Below are positions 19,766 to 29,038 of a stretch of DNA of 64,000 nt, piece by piece; position 1 is the first letter of the stretch, and each line of letters opens with the position of its first letter. Made by a program: the position numbers and the translations under genes. The stretch is from Gari tellinella. Taxonomy: Eukaryota; Mollusca; Bivalvia; Cardiida; Psammobiidae. The stretch spans positions 17,016,001 through 17,080,000 of the forward strand of contig OV277863.1 in assembly GCA_922989275.2 (NCBI GenBank), read 5' to 3'. The notes beneath the pieces are model-generated. The model saw only the letters and a list, made by a program, of their open reading frames with translations. It had not been told where the DNA came from and ran no database searches.

Positions 19766-20195
19766 TGCCTGAAGGCACATTCTGCTTTACTTTCAGTCTG
19801 CTTTAAGCTATGATCTGCTAGGAAATAGAACATATTTTGCATGTTATATATTCATTATTGTACAGTGGAGAATCTGTTATTCTTTCCCAATAAACGCGTT
19901 TACGCTAAAACTATTATTTGCAGTGCAAACAGTTTGGAGCCAGATCAGACGCCGGGTAACCCGGCGTCTGATCAGGCTCCAAACTGTTTGCCACCAAGAT
20001 AAACAAGAATTATCAGAATGGTCCAAAAGTTGTTATTTTCTACGTTTTAGTACTTTGCGTTTGCGTACGTTTGCGTTTAAACGGGAAAGAATAACAGATT
20101 CTCCACTGTATAAAAGTTGGAACTATTTTCCTCAGTGGTTATAAGAGGAATAATTTAGAGACGTAAAAAGGTGTATTTATGGGGTAATGGGTTAA
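19766..20195 (-). mobile_element. A-family MITE carrying an F MITE
   Basis: Part of the hairpin and the outer arm are present, ending GGGGTAATGGGTTAA. The F element sits inside the sequence ATTCATTATTG-TATAAAAG, splitting it at a TA dinucleotide. The F insertion is therefore younger. Confidence 0.85.
19861..20110. mobile_element. F-family TA-flanked MITE
   Basis: It starts TACAGTGGAGAATCTGTTAT and ends with the complement CTCCACTGTA. The TA is duplicated, as seen from the surrounding A MITE. The inner hairpin at about 19925-19991 has the core GCAAACAGTTTGGAGCC and GATCAGACGCCGGG. TA target and CAGT ends suggest a Tc1/mariner/pogo-type transposase in trans. Confidence 0.85.
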
Positions 20196-20740
20196 CTGCT
20201 GTTCTTAAACAGCGATGATTAATCTGCTAGCCATTATCATCAATTTATCTAGGTGAGATGCACAGTAACTTTGTGCCTCATAAATTATCATGAATTATCA
20301 TTATTACATATATCCTCTTCACTCGGTTCTCCGGAACCCTTAGCGAAAAGGGGTTAAAAAGGTACATGATCAATTTAAATGGAAACTGGGAGATACATTG
20401 AACGAATATGGAGAAAAAATAGTTTTCTAACTGAAAATAACATTTAAAGTAATCAAACAACTTCATTGTTTAAACAAATACCAGTTATTCAAACTAACCT
20501 TTGGCTGTAAATGCAGCACCGCAAATTATTATTAGGCCGGAAGTTTGACGTCATCATCCGGGTAACAAAGGCGCTTGTACACAACCGGGTCAAATTTATA
20601 CTGCATATGAAAGTTCAATTTCCAGACACTCGCTACACGTAATAAACATTTAGAGTTATATTGGAAATGTGTTATTCGGAATCATTTTACAAAGGGACAT
20701 TAAAAAAATAAGGTACGTGGTCAATTTTGGTATTCATTTT
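20196..20740. other. Unassigned sequence
   Basis: No feature recognised. Confidence 0.4.
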
Positions 20741-21248
20741 TATGCCCCCGGCATCGACAGATGCGGGAGCATATAGTAATCGTCCTGTCCGTCCGTCCGT
20801 CGTCCGTCGTCCGTCCGTCCGTCCGTGCATCCGTCCGTCCTTCCGTCCGTCCGTAACAGGTTAAGTAGATTTTACCGTTTCGTCTAGCATCAACACCGCT
20901 TACTCAAATGCTTTGATACTTATACAGTTGTTGCCTTGGACCATTCCCTATCCACCAATATCACCCAACCTTGATTTTGACCTTGACCTTGACCTAATTT
21001 GGACTTAGAATATTTTGAATGGGCTATTTCTTGGTTAACTAGATTTTACCGTTTCGTCTAGCATCAACACTACTTACTACAATGCTTCTATACTTATACA
21101 GTTATTGCCTTGGACCATTACCAACCCACCAGTAATACCCAAGCTCAATTTGACCTTGACCTTGACCTAATTTGGACTTAGAAAAGATTCAGAATATATT
21201 GTCAAGGATGCCACCGGGGGCATAAGCGTTTATTGAACGCAGTCTTGT
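20741..21248 (+). mobile_element. J-family HINE-like element
   Basis: The 5-prime TATGCCCCCGG returns inverted as CCGGGGGCATA near 21213. A hairpin GCGTT-TATT-GAACGC and a TCTTGTTT end follow. The interior opens with GTCCGTCC tracts and carries two imperfect repeats with GACCTTGACCTTGACC. The architecture matches families I, K and L although the sequence differs. Confidence 0.7.
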
Positions 21249-21566
21249 TTGAATATATAATTTTCTTCAAAGTTTCACTAAAATTTCAAGTTCTTTTTAA
21301 CATTTTTTTTTCGGCTATTAGCTGCCCGCATCTAATACCTAACCGGAACCGCTTTTTGCGATGACGTAAGCAAACCGCACGCGCTGTATCAAGCGTTTTT
21401 GTGAGGCTTCCGGACATGTAGGAAGGTTCCGTTGTATGAGAATGGAGGATAGTATTTAAAAATTTACAGATTTCTGTTTGTCTAAGAATTGAAGATTTTG
21501 CCTGGATGACTTGCAATGAATTCTCCAATATGTGATTGCTTTAAGACTTGATTGTAGATAATAAAC
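21249..21566. other. Unassigned sequence
   Basis: No feature recognised. Confidence 0.35.
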
Positions 21567-21765
21567 AGGGCTTCAGATAAGGGGAGTATTTAAAAAAACT
21601 AAAACCTTTATTCTTGCATTAAACCCTATGGTGTCACTGCTCATTAGAATTGTCTCTTTGAGGTGATTCTAATATGAATAGTGGCACCATGGGATTTGGT
21701 ACTGAAGTGAGTGAGAAATTGTTGGGTTTGGTCAGTTGACTTCCTCTTATCTGGAGCCTTGGATA
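21567..21765 (+). mobile_element. D-family MITE
   Basis: It runs from CAGGGCTTCAGATAAGGGG to CTCTTATCTGGAGCC. The core is AAACCCTATGGTGTCACTGC with a mostly paired partner. Confidence 0.8.
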
Positions 21766-21769
21766 TACA

Positions 21770-21930
21770 AGGGTGATTTAAAGGCACTGCAGTGTTTGTT
21801 CATACAGTAGATCATGTCATATGGAATAGAAAACAGTGCACACCCAGATGAGATGCTGCAAATTGTGGCATCTCATCAGGTTCAACACTCTTTGCTTAAG
21901 ATCATCTACCTTAGTGGATAATTATAGGCA
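21770..21930. repeat. Hairpin repeat related to 33961-34105
   Basis: AAGGGTGATTTAAAGGCACT, then a hairpin with AGTGCACACCCAGATGAGATG. The copy at 33961 shares the order of blocks and a hairpin with GCAAACAGTGCAGACCC. The ends are not defined. Confidence 0.5.
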
Positions 21931-21978
21931 TTCCTTGGTTAAATATCCAAGTTCTACTGGCTGGTTGTTAACCTGTTT

Positions 21979-22218
21979 TACAGTGGAAAAAACGTTATTC
22001 TTTCCCAATAAACGCGTTTACTCTAAAACCATTATTTCCGATGCAAACAGTTTGGAGCCAGATTAGACGCCGGGTAACCCGGCGTCTGATCAGGCTCCAA
22101 ACTGTTTGCCACTCAGATAAAAATCAGTAGTCAGAATTGTCAACAAATTGTCATTTTCTACGTTTAATTGCAATACGTGTGCGTTTAAATGGAAAAGACT
22201 AACATCTTCTCCACTGTA
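21979..22218. mobile_element. F-family TA-flanked MITE
   Basis: The ends are TACAGTGGAAAAAACG and CTTCTCCACTGTA. The hairpin core GCAAACAGTTTGGAGCC with GGGTAACCCGGCG at the turn is almost identical to the copy at 19861. A 132-codon frame starting in this MITE is not supported as a gene. Confidence 0.85.
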
Positions 22219-22589
22219 ACTGTTGTGACAACAGCCATACTTTATGGAATAAAAGTTAAACTCTCTAAATGCACGGCAAAAAAGCTAATGGGCATTTTGA
22301 AAACATTTCCAGAAATGTCAGACAATGAATTCATTCCCACTGAGAGAATTTCTCATCACCAGAAGGTGGCCCAGCTTGAAAAGTGCATGCAATGTTCAAA
22401 TGCTGCCTGCATAACAATGACTAGTCTGGTTCCCTGTAGCACTTGGAAAGTACGAGGGTCATTCAAAAAGTTCTGTTATCTTGGCATTTACTTGGAATCT
22501 ACATGTATAATTATCATGTGTGATACATCATTGAAAAGAATGTTTTCTTGTGGACACAGTTGTCTGTATGTAGTCCACAATGGGTAACA

Positions 22590-22916
22590 GTTCAAACTTT
22601 TGCCACTACAAATCTCATTCAATCTTCATGAAACTTGATGATAATGCTTTCCTTTTAGAAATCTAGGTCAACTTTGAATGTGGGTCTTGTCCGGTAAAAA
22701 AGTAGGTCAATAAGTCGAATAATAGGTAAACCTTGTTAACAGTACTCTAGAGGCTACAAATCACACAAGATATTAATGAAACTTGGTCTGAATGTTTGCC
22801 TCATTGAAATCTAGGTCATGTTTGAATGTGGGTTATATCTGGTCTAGAACTCTAAGGTCCAGTTTTACATGGTGTATTCAGTTGAGCTTTCAAGGGACAT
22901 CTTGTCCCTCTTGTTC
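22590..22916 (+). mobile_element. 3-prime part of a HINE-like element
   Basis: Blocks with AAATCTAGGTCAACTTTGAA and AATCTAGGTCATGTTTGAAT repeat with a spacing of about 150 bp. It ends in a GGGACATCTTGTCCC hairpin followed by TCTTGTTC, the end signature seen in I and L. A clear 5-prime end is not seen. Confidence 0.5.
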
Positions 22917-23084
22917 TTATTGTATCAAATGAAATCAATTTTATGAATCAAACTACATTACCAAATAAAAAATGTGTTGGTTAGGTGTACACTATTCAGG
23001 AGGAATGAACATTTTATGATTTCCAGTCAAGCTTGCCTTTAACCCCTTTCTTCACACCATTGGATTGCCTTTACCCATTCCTCT

Positions 23085-23297
23085 TTAACCCTTCCCCCAT
23101 AGAAGCGCCTTTAGGGCATCCAGTTTATTCTTCCTCTGAAGAAAATGGTTCTAATTTATACAGTCATGAACATGTACCATAAGAAATATTTTCAATAACT
23201 TAGCTTAAAGCAGGTTGAAAGTAAAGCAGAATTCCAACCTGCTTTAAGTGGTCACATGTCTTTAAAACTAGAAACAGTCTATGGGGTAACGGGTTAA
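23085..23297 (+). mobile_element. A-family TTAA MITE
   Basis: It starts TTAACCCTTCCCCCATAG and ends GGGGTAACGGGTTAA. The hairpin is shortened to one small loop. Confidence 0.85.
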
Positions 23298-23435
23298 GGC
23301 ACTTTGTTCATGATAAAAGATCAAAGCTGGATGAGGTTTTGCAGAGATAACTTAATGTCAGTGATGATACTATTATTGTCAGGGGAATAAACTCCAGCCA
23401 TGTGTGTTTCTGGGGGACAACCTCTCTGACAAGAG

Positions 23436-23651
23436 TTAACTCTTTGCATGCTGGGTAATTCTTTCGTCTACAGCATTTGTCGTCTGCTACTATTCAAAAA
23501 TTAGATTTTCCAAAATTTCTTTTCAGAATAGGATCAGAATAGCAAAAAGTTGGGATCTAGATGAGACACTGCATTACGCTGCGTCTCATTAGGATGCAAA
23601 CTGTTTGCAAAGGTAATCACCATTCTGCTGCTTTAGTGTGCAAAGAGTTAA
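23436..23651 (-). mobile_element. B-family TTAA MITE
   Basis: TTAACTCTTTGCATGC start and TGTGCAAAGAGTTAA end. The hairpin core is diverged (GCAAAAAGTTGGGATC). Confidence 0.85.
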
Positions 23652-23668
23652 TCAAAAACATCAATCTT

Positions 23669-23828
23669 TCAGGGCTCCAGGGAGTAAACTCAAGTTTTCC
23701 AACATTTTCTCCTTCATGTCTGCTATAAGCCCTATGGTGTGACTACTCAGAATTCTAATGGGTAGTAATAGGGTTTGCTGCAAACATAAAGTTTTTTATT
23801 TTTATACTCCCTTTATCTGGAACCCTGA
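23669..23828 (-). mobile_element. D-family MITE, shortened
   Basis: AGGGCTCCAGGGAGTAAACTC start and CTTTATCTGGAACCCT end. The core keeps CCCTATGGTGTGACTACTC but has a deletion at the turn. Confidence 0.7.
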
Positions 23829-23830
23829 TT

Positions 23831-24079
23831 TTAACCCTTTACTATAGCCTGTTTCTAGTATTGAATATAGGTGACCACTTAAAGCAGGTTTAAAGTAAAG
23901 CAGAATGCGCCTTAAGGCGCATTCTGCTTTACTTCCAGCTTGCTTTAATCTACCATCTGCTAGAATATAGAAACTATTTCTTATAGTATATATTTATGCA
24001 TAAATTGGAACTATTTTTTTCAGTCGAGGTATACATTAAATGTGCTAAAAGGCGCTTCATGTATGTGGGAAAGGGTTAA
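23831..24079 (-). mobile_element. A-family TTAA MITE
   Basis: TTAA at both ends, with a perfect GCAGAATGCGCCTTAAGGCG centre. It lies only two bases after the D copy. Confidence 0.85.
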
Positions 24080-24089
24080 AGGACTGAAC

Positions 24090-24573
24090 CTAACTCTTTG
24101 CATCAGGGCTGCCATAAGTTGACATGAAAAATCCTAAGATTTCCAAATTTGCATTTTTCAAGTGCGATTTTACGAATCGTACCTTTACCCCATATCCTTT
24201 TTCTTGTTTTGTTGACATGCGACTACTTAAAGCAGGTTGTAAGTAAAGCAGAATGCGCCTTAGGGCGCATTCTGCTTTACTTTCAGCCTGCTTTAAGCTA
24301 CCATGAACTCTGAAAATATCTGGAGATTTAGGAAAAATCCGGAGAAATGGCAGCCCTGTTGCATGCTCAGAGTATTCTTTTCGTCTACAGCATTAGCAGT
24401 TGTCATCTGTTATTGCTGTACAAATAGAATTTCCAAAATTTGTTTTCAAAACATGGTCAAGAGTGTCAAACAGTTTGGTTCCTGATGAGACGCTGCATTA
24501 CACTGTGTCTCATATGAATCCAAATTGTTAACACAGATAATCATGATTCCGCTGCAAGCATGCAAAGAGTTAA
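24090..24573 (-). mobile_element. B-family MITE split by a Q element
   Basis: The outer B ends are CTAACTCTTTGCAT and GCATGCAAAGAGTTAA. The Q element is inserted after TTGCAT, which is repeated on its other side (24098-24103 and 24359-24364). The B hairpin (about 24463-24530) lies right of the insertion. Confidence 0.8.
24104..24358 (+). mobile_element. Q-family element with an A-MITE core
   Basis: TIRs CAGGGCTGCCAT and ATGGCAGCCCTG, with 6-bp target duplication TTGCAT. The middle (about 24182-24304) is an A-family hairpin with one A arm. The same arrangement occurs at 49129 in the other orientation, so the chimera moved as one unit. CAGGG ends recall hAT elements, though hAT usually makes 8 bp. 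Confidence 0.75.
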
Positions 24574-24712
24574 ATAAAAGACTAAACCTAAAGATTTTAA
24601 ACATTTTCTGTATTATTTCTAAATAAAACCAAATGTTGTGACCTCTCATTATAAGCATTCTTTCTTCGAAAACTTTGCCATATTTGAACTTTGATTTATG
24701 AGTGTCTTTGAC

Positions 24713-24932
24713 TTAACTCTTTGCACGCTAGCGGTCGATATACCTGCCATAATGATTATCTCTGCAAACAGAATGGAACTAGATGAGACGCCGCATAATG
24801 CGGCGTCTCATCAGGATCCAAACTGTTTGCTATTCTGACACATGAATTTAAAAGAAATTTTGAAAATTTTAGAACAATAGCAGACGACAAATTATTGCAG
24901 ACGAAAATATTACCCAGATTGCAAAGAATCAA
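24713..24932 (+). mobile_element. B-family TTAA MITE
   Basis: It starts TTAACTCTTTGCACGC; the right TTAA has decayed to TCAA. The hairpin GATGAGACGCCGC-ATAAT-GCGGCGTCTCATC is perfect at its tip. Confidence 0.8.
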
Positions 24933-25042
24933 AAGTTTTTGAGTAATGTTTCAACCAAGATATATTGAAACAGGCCTCTGAGATGGAGCAATAATTTTGA
25001 GACTATCTCTTCTGATCAAGCACTCATCATTTTGAGACATTA

Positions 25043-25253
25043 GCTGTTTGCACACTTATAGTGAAAAAGTCGTTATTGCAAACGATCTGAATCCAGATGA
25101 GATGTCGGTATTTTAGTCCCTCATCTGGATCCAAGCTGTTTGACAATCTGACAAAATTTTGAAATTAAGTTTTTTAAAAAATTGAAAAAATTGAGAACAG
25201 CCACAGATATATTGTTATGGATGAAAACATTTTACCCAGCATTCTAAGAGTTG
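25043..25253. mobile_element. Old B-like MITE
   Basis: A hairpin with CTGAATCCAGATGAGATG and CATCTGGATCCAAGCTGTTTG, plus B-like flanks (ATTTTACCCAGCATTC). The ends are eroded. Confidence 0.5.
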
Positions 25254-25477
25254 GAGACATGAGCATGACATGTGGCCATGTGGTTTGTATCTGTTTCTAT
25301 GGCTATAAGGTACACAAACAAACCATCAGCCCTGATTAGCTAGAGGGTGTCTGGAACAACACAATGAGTAATTACCAACATGCCTTCCTTCATTGGCATT
25401 GAGAGTATATACTCTTAGTGTGTAACCCCCCCTTGTCCCTGGCTAAAAGTGCACATATCACCTACAGTCAGTTTTTT

Positions 25478-25596
25478 TTAACCCATTACCCCATAAATGC
25501 ACCTTTTTTACGCCTTTAATTTATTCCTCTACTGAAGAAAATTTATACTGTTAAAAATAAGAATCATAGGAAATATTTTCTATATTCTAGCAGATA
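25478..25596 (+). mobile_element. Left half of an A-family MITE, interrupted by the DIRS element
   Basis: TTAACCCATTACCCCATAAA to TATTCTAGCAGATA. The DIRS element starts at the next base. After it (30537) the sequence AGCTTAAG continues the A consensus for only a few bases, so most of the right half is lost or diverged. Confidence 0.75.
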
Positions 25597-25712
25597 ATTG
25601 AAAGATTAAACGAGACTTACCTAAGTTGAAGTTTGATCGAAATTCTCCGAAGCACACAATCACGATGATGGGGATTAAGTGAGAGCGTATGATAAGCAGA
25701 TAACTGACCATT
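25597..25712 (-). repeat. DIRS right terminal repeat
   Basis: Bases 25642-25712 match the left terminal repeat inverted (shared block GAGAGCGTATGATAAGCAGA). Bases 25597-25641 are an extension found only here and in the internal complementary region. Confidence 0.9.
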
Positions 25713-25855
25713 CTTTACAGCTGCCGCGTTTGAACACAATCATGTATCCATATAGTTGGAGTTTTTGTAAAGATAAATATCTTGCATTTGGATACATGTA
25801 TGTATGATAAAAACACCCATGGTAAATAAATTAAGGGAGGGTATTTTAGGGTGGG

Positions 25856-25980
25856 CACTTAATCCCCATCATCGTGATTGTGTGCTTCGGAGAATTTCGA
25901 TCAAACTTCAACTTAGGTAAGTCTCGTTTAATCTTTCAATTCTCCTTCAGCACCAATCACATGATGGGGCCTAAGTGAGA
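25856..25980 (-). repeat. DIRS internal complementary region
   Basis: 25856-25940 is the exact 85-base complement of 25597-25681. 25939-25980 is the exact 42-base complement of the outer left end (30495-30536). The two halves meet at CTTTCAATTCTCC, the sequence a circle junction of the two ends would have. Confidence 0.92.
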
Positions 25981-26157
25981 CTTCAAAGCGTGTTCAAGCG
26001 TGGCAATAATAAACATAGGTATTTAACCAATGACATAATTCAAATTCGATTATGAGAATATATTTGTTATATATATGCAATACTAACTGAATCAATAAGG
26101 ATTGAAGGATAAGGCATTTATAAAAGTCACATTGCAATCTAAAATAGTTACTAAGTT

Positions 26158-27285
26158 TCATTTTTGCTCTGAAATAGTTAACACACCTTCAGCAAATTGC
26201 TTGCTGTTTGTTTTCTTATTGTAAAACTTATTAAATGTACATTGAGAAGACCAGCCAGCTGCATTCATAATAGTTTGTACAGTGGTACCACTCTTGTAAG
26301 CAGCACTAGTGGCAGCTGATCTGGTACTATGTCCTTTAAATTGAGAAGTGTCAATCCCTGCACTTGCTAATACTGTCTTTAGCCATCGTGAGATGGTTTC
26401 TGTGGCTACAGATTGATGTGGTTTTTGATAACTAATAAACAAACTGGTTACATTTCCTCTACAACTACTAGTCTTATCTAAATATACATCTAGAGTCTTA
26501 ACTACACAGAGGTCAGCATCATGTAAATAAGGTTCAAATGTTAAAGGCTGAATGTGAAACCCTGGTCGTGTTTGTTTAACCATCTTATCTATAACTATAA
26601 CAACTTTCTCAGCAGAGATCTTTATATTGCAAATATCTATCAACTGGAGTGTTTGAGCCCTTTGACCCGAAAGCAAGGCAATTAGCATCACGACTTTCAT
26701 AGTTAATTGCTTGAGAGATAATTTCTCTGCAGGTGTCAGGGTTTTAAGGTACTTAAGTACATCTGAGACTGACCATGTGTTGATATAACGGGGCAACGCT
26801 GGTCTCAAATTGAAAGCTCCACGCATAAATCTCGAGATAACGGGATGAGTCCCAACAGAATATTTGTTATCTTTTAGTACCACAAAGGATGATAATGAAC
26901 TCCGAGCGGTATTAATGGCACTGTAAGATAATCCGCTGGAATGGAGCTGCTCTAAAAAGTTGACAACATCATGTAAATTTGGGTTTTCACTCTGGATATT
27001 ATTCTTACTACAAAATAACTGCCACTTAGTAAGATAAGTCTGATATTGTTTCTTAGTTCTTGACCGCCATGAATGCATAATTATATCAACGGCACTATGG
27101 GAAAATCCTTTGAGTTTGTAATTTTCCCTGATACATGACATACTATCATTCTCAGGTTTTGATGAAGTGGGTGTAATTTGTCCGGTGCATACGGCAATAT
27201 TAGTGTCTGTTTTCGGCGAGGAATGTGTCTGGGTTCCTGCACACACAGCTTCATTAACACTGGGTACCAAAGTTGAGTTTCCCAT
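26158..27285 (-). CDS. DIRS tyrosine recombinase
   Basis: A 375-residue protein. The core-binding part includes HSWRSRTKKQYQTYL near 71. The catalytic domain keeps the family residues: Arg209 in SGQRAQT, His319 and Arg322 in KGHSTR, Trp345 in AAGW and the nucleophile Tyr355 in FNKFY. It would integrate the circular cDNA by strand exchange, in place of a DDE integrase. Its first methionine lies 205 bases inside the end of the preceding frame, in another reading frame, so the true start may be later or reached by frameshift. The set of catalytic residues is complete. Confidence 0.92.
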   Translation of the reverse strand: MGNSTLVPSVNEAVCAGTQTHSSPKTDTNIAVCTGQITPTSSKPENDSMSCIRENYKLKGFSHSAVDIIMHSWRSRTKKQYQTYLTKWQLFCSKNNIQSENPNLHDVVNFLEQLHSSGLSYSAINTARSSLSSFVVLKDNKYSVGTHPVISRFMRGAFNLRPALPRYINTWSVSDVLKYLKTLTPAEKLSLKQLTMKVVMLIALLSGQRAQTLQLIDICNIKISAEKVVIVIDKMVKQTRPGFHIQPLTFEPYLHDADLCVVKTLDVYLDKTSSCRGNVTSLFISYQKPHQSVATETISRWLKTVLASAGIDTSQFKGHSTRSAATSAAYKSGTTVQTIMNAAGWSSQCTFNKFYNKKTNSKQFAEGVLTISEQK

Positions 27286-29015
27286 TGTGGTACGACAATT
27301 AACCCTTGAGCTTTGTCGAATTTGATCTTCTGCAGAACCCGGCCTATCAGACTGAAAGGTGGAAATGCATAAAATTTATAGCCTGACCAGTCTATGTTAA
27401 AGCAGTCGACACTTAATGCACCAGGGTCTGGTCTCCAAGATATGTAGGGCTCAACTTGATGATTCAATCTAGAAGCAAACAAATCTATATCTGGCTTAAA
27501 AAATTGTTCTGTGATTTGATTGAATATTGCAACTGATAACATCCACTCTGTATTGTCATGAAATATGCGACTTTCCCTATCAGCAAGATAATTTTCCTTG
27601 CCTGGTAAATGTTCGGCTGTAAGCCACATATCAAATTTTGCAGCAAAAGTCCAAATTTTTCTGGTTATATCATTACAAACAACTGAGTGGGTTCCCCCCA
27701 TATGGTTTATATAGGCTACTGCGGTTGAATTGTCAATTCTTAATTTCACATGTTTGTTTTTAAATTTGTCTTTAAACACATGTAAACCAAGTAAGGTTGC
27801 CTTAAGTTCCAAATAATTTATATTGTTTTTGAAACTTGCTTCTACAGCTGACCACTGCCCACCTGTACTGATATCTGAGCTAACTGCCCCCCACCCTTTT
27901 GCAGACGCATCTGTAGTCAATGTAACAACAGGTGAGCCTCGATATAGCGGCGCTCCACTGTGTGTTATAGCGTTTAGCCACCAGTGAAGATCCTCAAGAA
28001 CATCCTTACTTAATTGTATATATGCATCAAAGTTGCCCTTATTTTGCTTTAGAGCATCAGCTTTTTCTCGTTCTAAGACTTTTGTGTATAAGAGACCATA
28101 TGGTACAGCAATACTGTACGAATTTAATAACCCAGCTAATTCAGCTACCTGTCGGATAGTGTAACAGTTGGCATGCTGTATGCTGGATATAACATTGGAG
28201 AGTTTTTGAATCTTGTCTTCAGTTAGTGAAATTGTCATGGTTATTGAATTTAGTAGAAACCCAAGGAACACAAGTTCTTGCGTTGGAATTAAAATGGATT
28301 TGTCTTGATTGAGAATAAACCCTACCGTTTTGAAAATGTTTTGTGTTTCAATAATGTTCGTCAAACAGTCGATATATGTATTCCCTTGAAGAAAGGAATC
28401 ATCTAGATATATAACTGATAACAAACCTTTTGATCTCAAAAAGGAAAATACAGGTTTTAACAACTTTGTAAATATCCTTGGGGCACAACTTAAGCCATTT
28501 GGCAAGCAAGTGAACTGAAAAAGCTGACCTCTCCAAACAAATCGAAGATATTTTCTAAACTGTTTTGAAACATTTACTGTATAATAAGCATCTTTCAAAT
28601 CTATTGAAGCCATAAAGCAACCTGGTGTTATAAGCCTAATAGCCTCTAGAAGGCTTTCCATTTTAAAATGTACATATTCTATTGAGTCATTCAATTGTTT
28701 TAAATTCAAAATCATCCTATAACAATCATTAGATTTTGGGATGAGAAAAACTGTAGATATAAATTCGCCGTCGCAGTGCTCTGCCTTTTCAATTACGCCT
28801 TTGTCTAAATATTTTGAAACTGCACGGTCTAAAATTACAGATTCTGAAGAATTTAAGAAAGTTTCTCTGGCATGAATTTGAGTTGGAGGCTGAGAAAAAT
28901 CTATAGTACAACCCTGAACAGTGTCTAGAATACTATGATCAGAGGTCAGTTGACTCCATTCTTTTTTGAAATGTTGCAAGCGGCCAGCTACAGGGACGTC
29001 GTCTGATCGACTCAC
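27081..29015 (-). CDS. DIRS polyprotein: reverse transcriptase, RNase H, methylase-like domain
   Basis: 644 residues. Reverse transcriptase: MILNLKQLND at 101, SIDLKDAYY at 138, LPNGLSCAP at 171 and catalytic YLDD at 203-206. RNase H: TTDASAKGWGAV at 367 (Asp369), Glu403, Asp428 in RIDNSTAVAYI and Asp479 in LADRESR. The C-terminal part has DLFASRLN at 511 and FPPF at 551-554. This resembles the DNA N6-adenine methylase-like domain of DIRS elements with the NPPY motif changed, so methylation activity is doubtful. It starts 23 bases after the gag stop and overlaps the recombinase frame by 205 bases. Confidence 0.92.
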   Translation of the reverse strand: MSRSDDVPVAGRLQHFKKEWSQLTSDHSILDTVQGCTIDFSQPPTQIHARETFLNSSESVILDRAVSKYLDKGVIEKAEHCDGEFISTVFLIPKSNDCYRMILNLKQLNDSIEYVHFKMESLLEAIRLITPGCFMASIDLKDAYYTVNVSKQFRKYLRFVWRGQLFQFTCLPNGLSCAPRIFTKLLKPVFSFLRSKGLLSVIYLDDSFLQGNTYIDCLTNIIETQNIFKTVGFILNQDKSILIPTQELVFLGFLLNSITMTISLTEDKIQKLSNVISSIQHANCYTIRQVAELAGLLNSYSIAVPYGLLYTKVLEREKADALKQNKGNFDAYIQLSKDVLEDLHWWLNAITHSGAPLYRGSPVVTLTTDASAKGWGAVSSDISTGGQWSAVEASFKNNINYLELKATLLGLHVFKDKFKNKHVKLRIDNSTAVAYINHMGGTHSVVCNDITRKIWTFAAKFDMWLTAEHLPGKENYLADRESRIFHDNTEWMLSVAIFNQITEQFFKPDIDLFASRLNHQVEPYISWRPDPGALSVDCFNIDWSGYKFYAFPPFSLIGRVLQKIKFDKAQGLIVVPQWETQLWYPVLMKLCVQEPRHIPRRKQTLILPYAPDKLHPLHQNLRMIVCHVSGKITNSKDFPIVPLI

Positions 29016-29038
29016 CTTCTGACAATTTTTATCAGTAC

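Noticed and set aside
22189..22587. 132-codon plus-strand frame as a gene
   Set aside because: It starts inside an F MITE, has no recognised domain, and contains TACGAGGGTCATTCAAAAAG, which looks like a mariner end. Treated as chance.
26158..27285. Host or phage-type integrase gene
   Set aside because: The recombinase lies between DIRS terminal repeats together with gag and RT frames, so it belongs to the retrotransposon.
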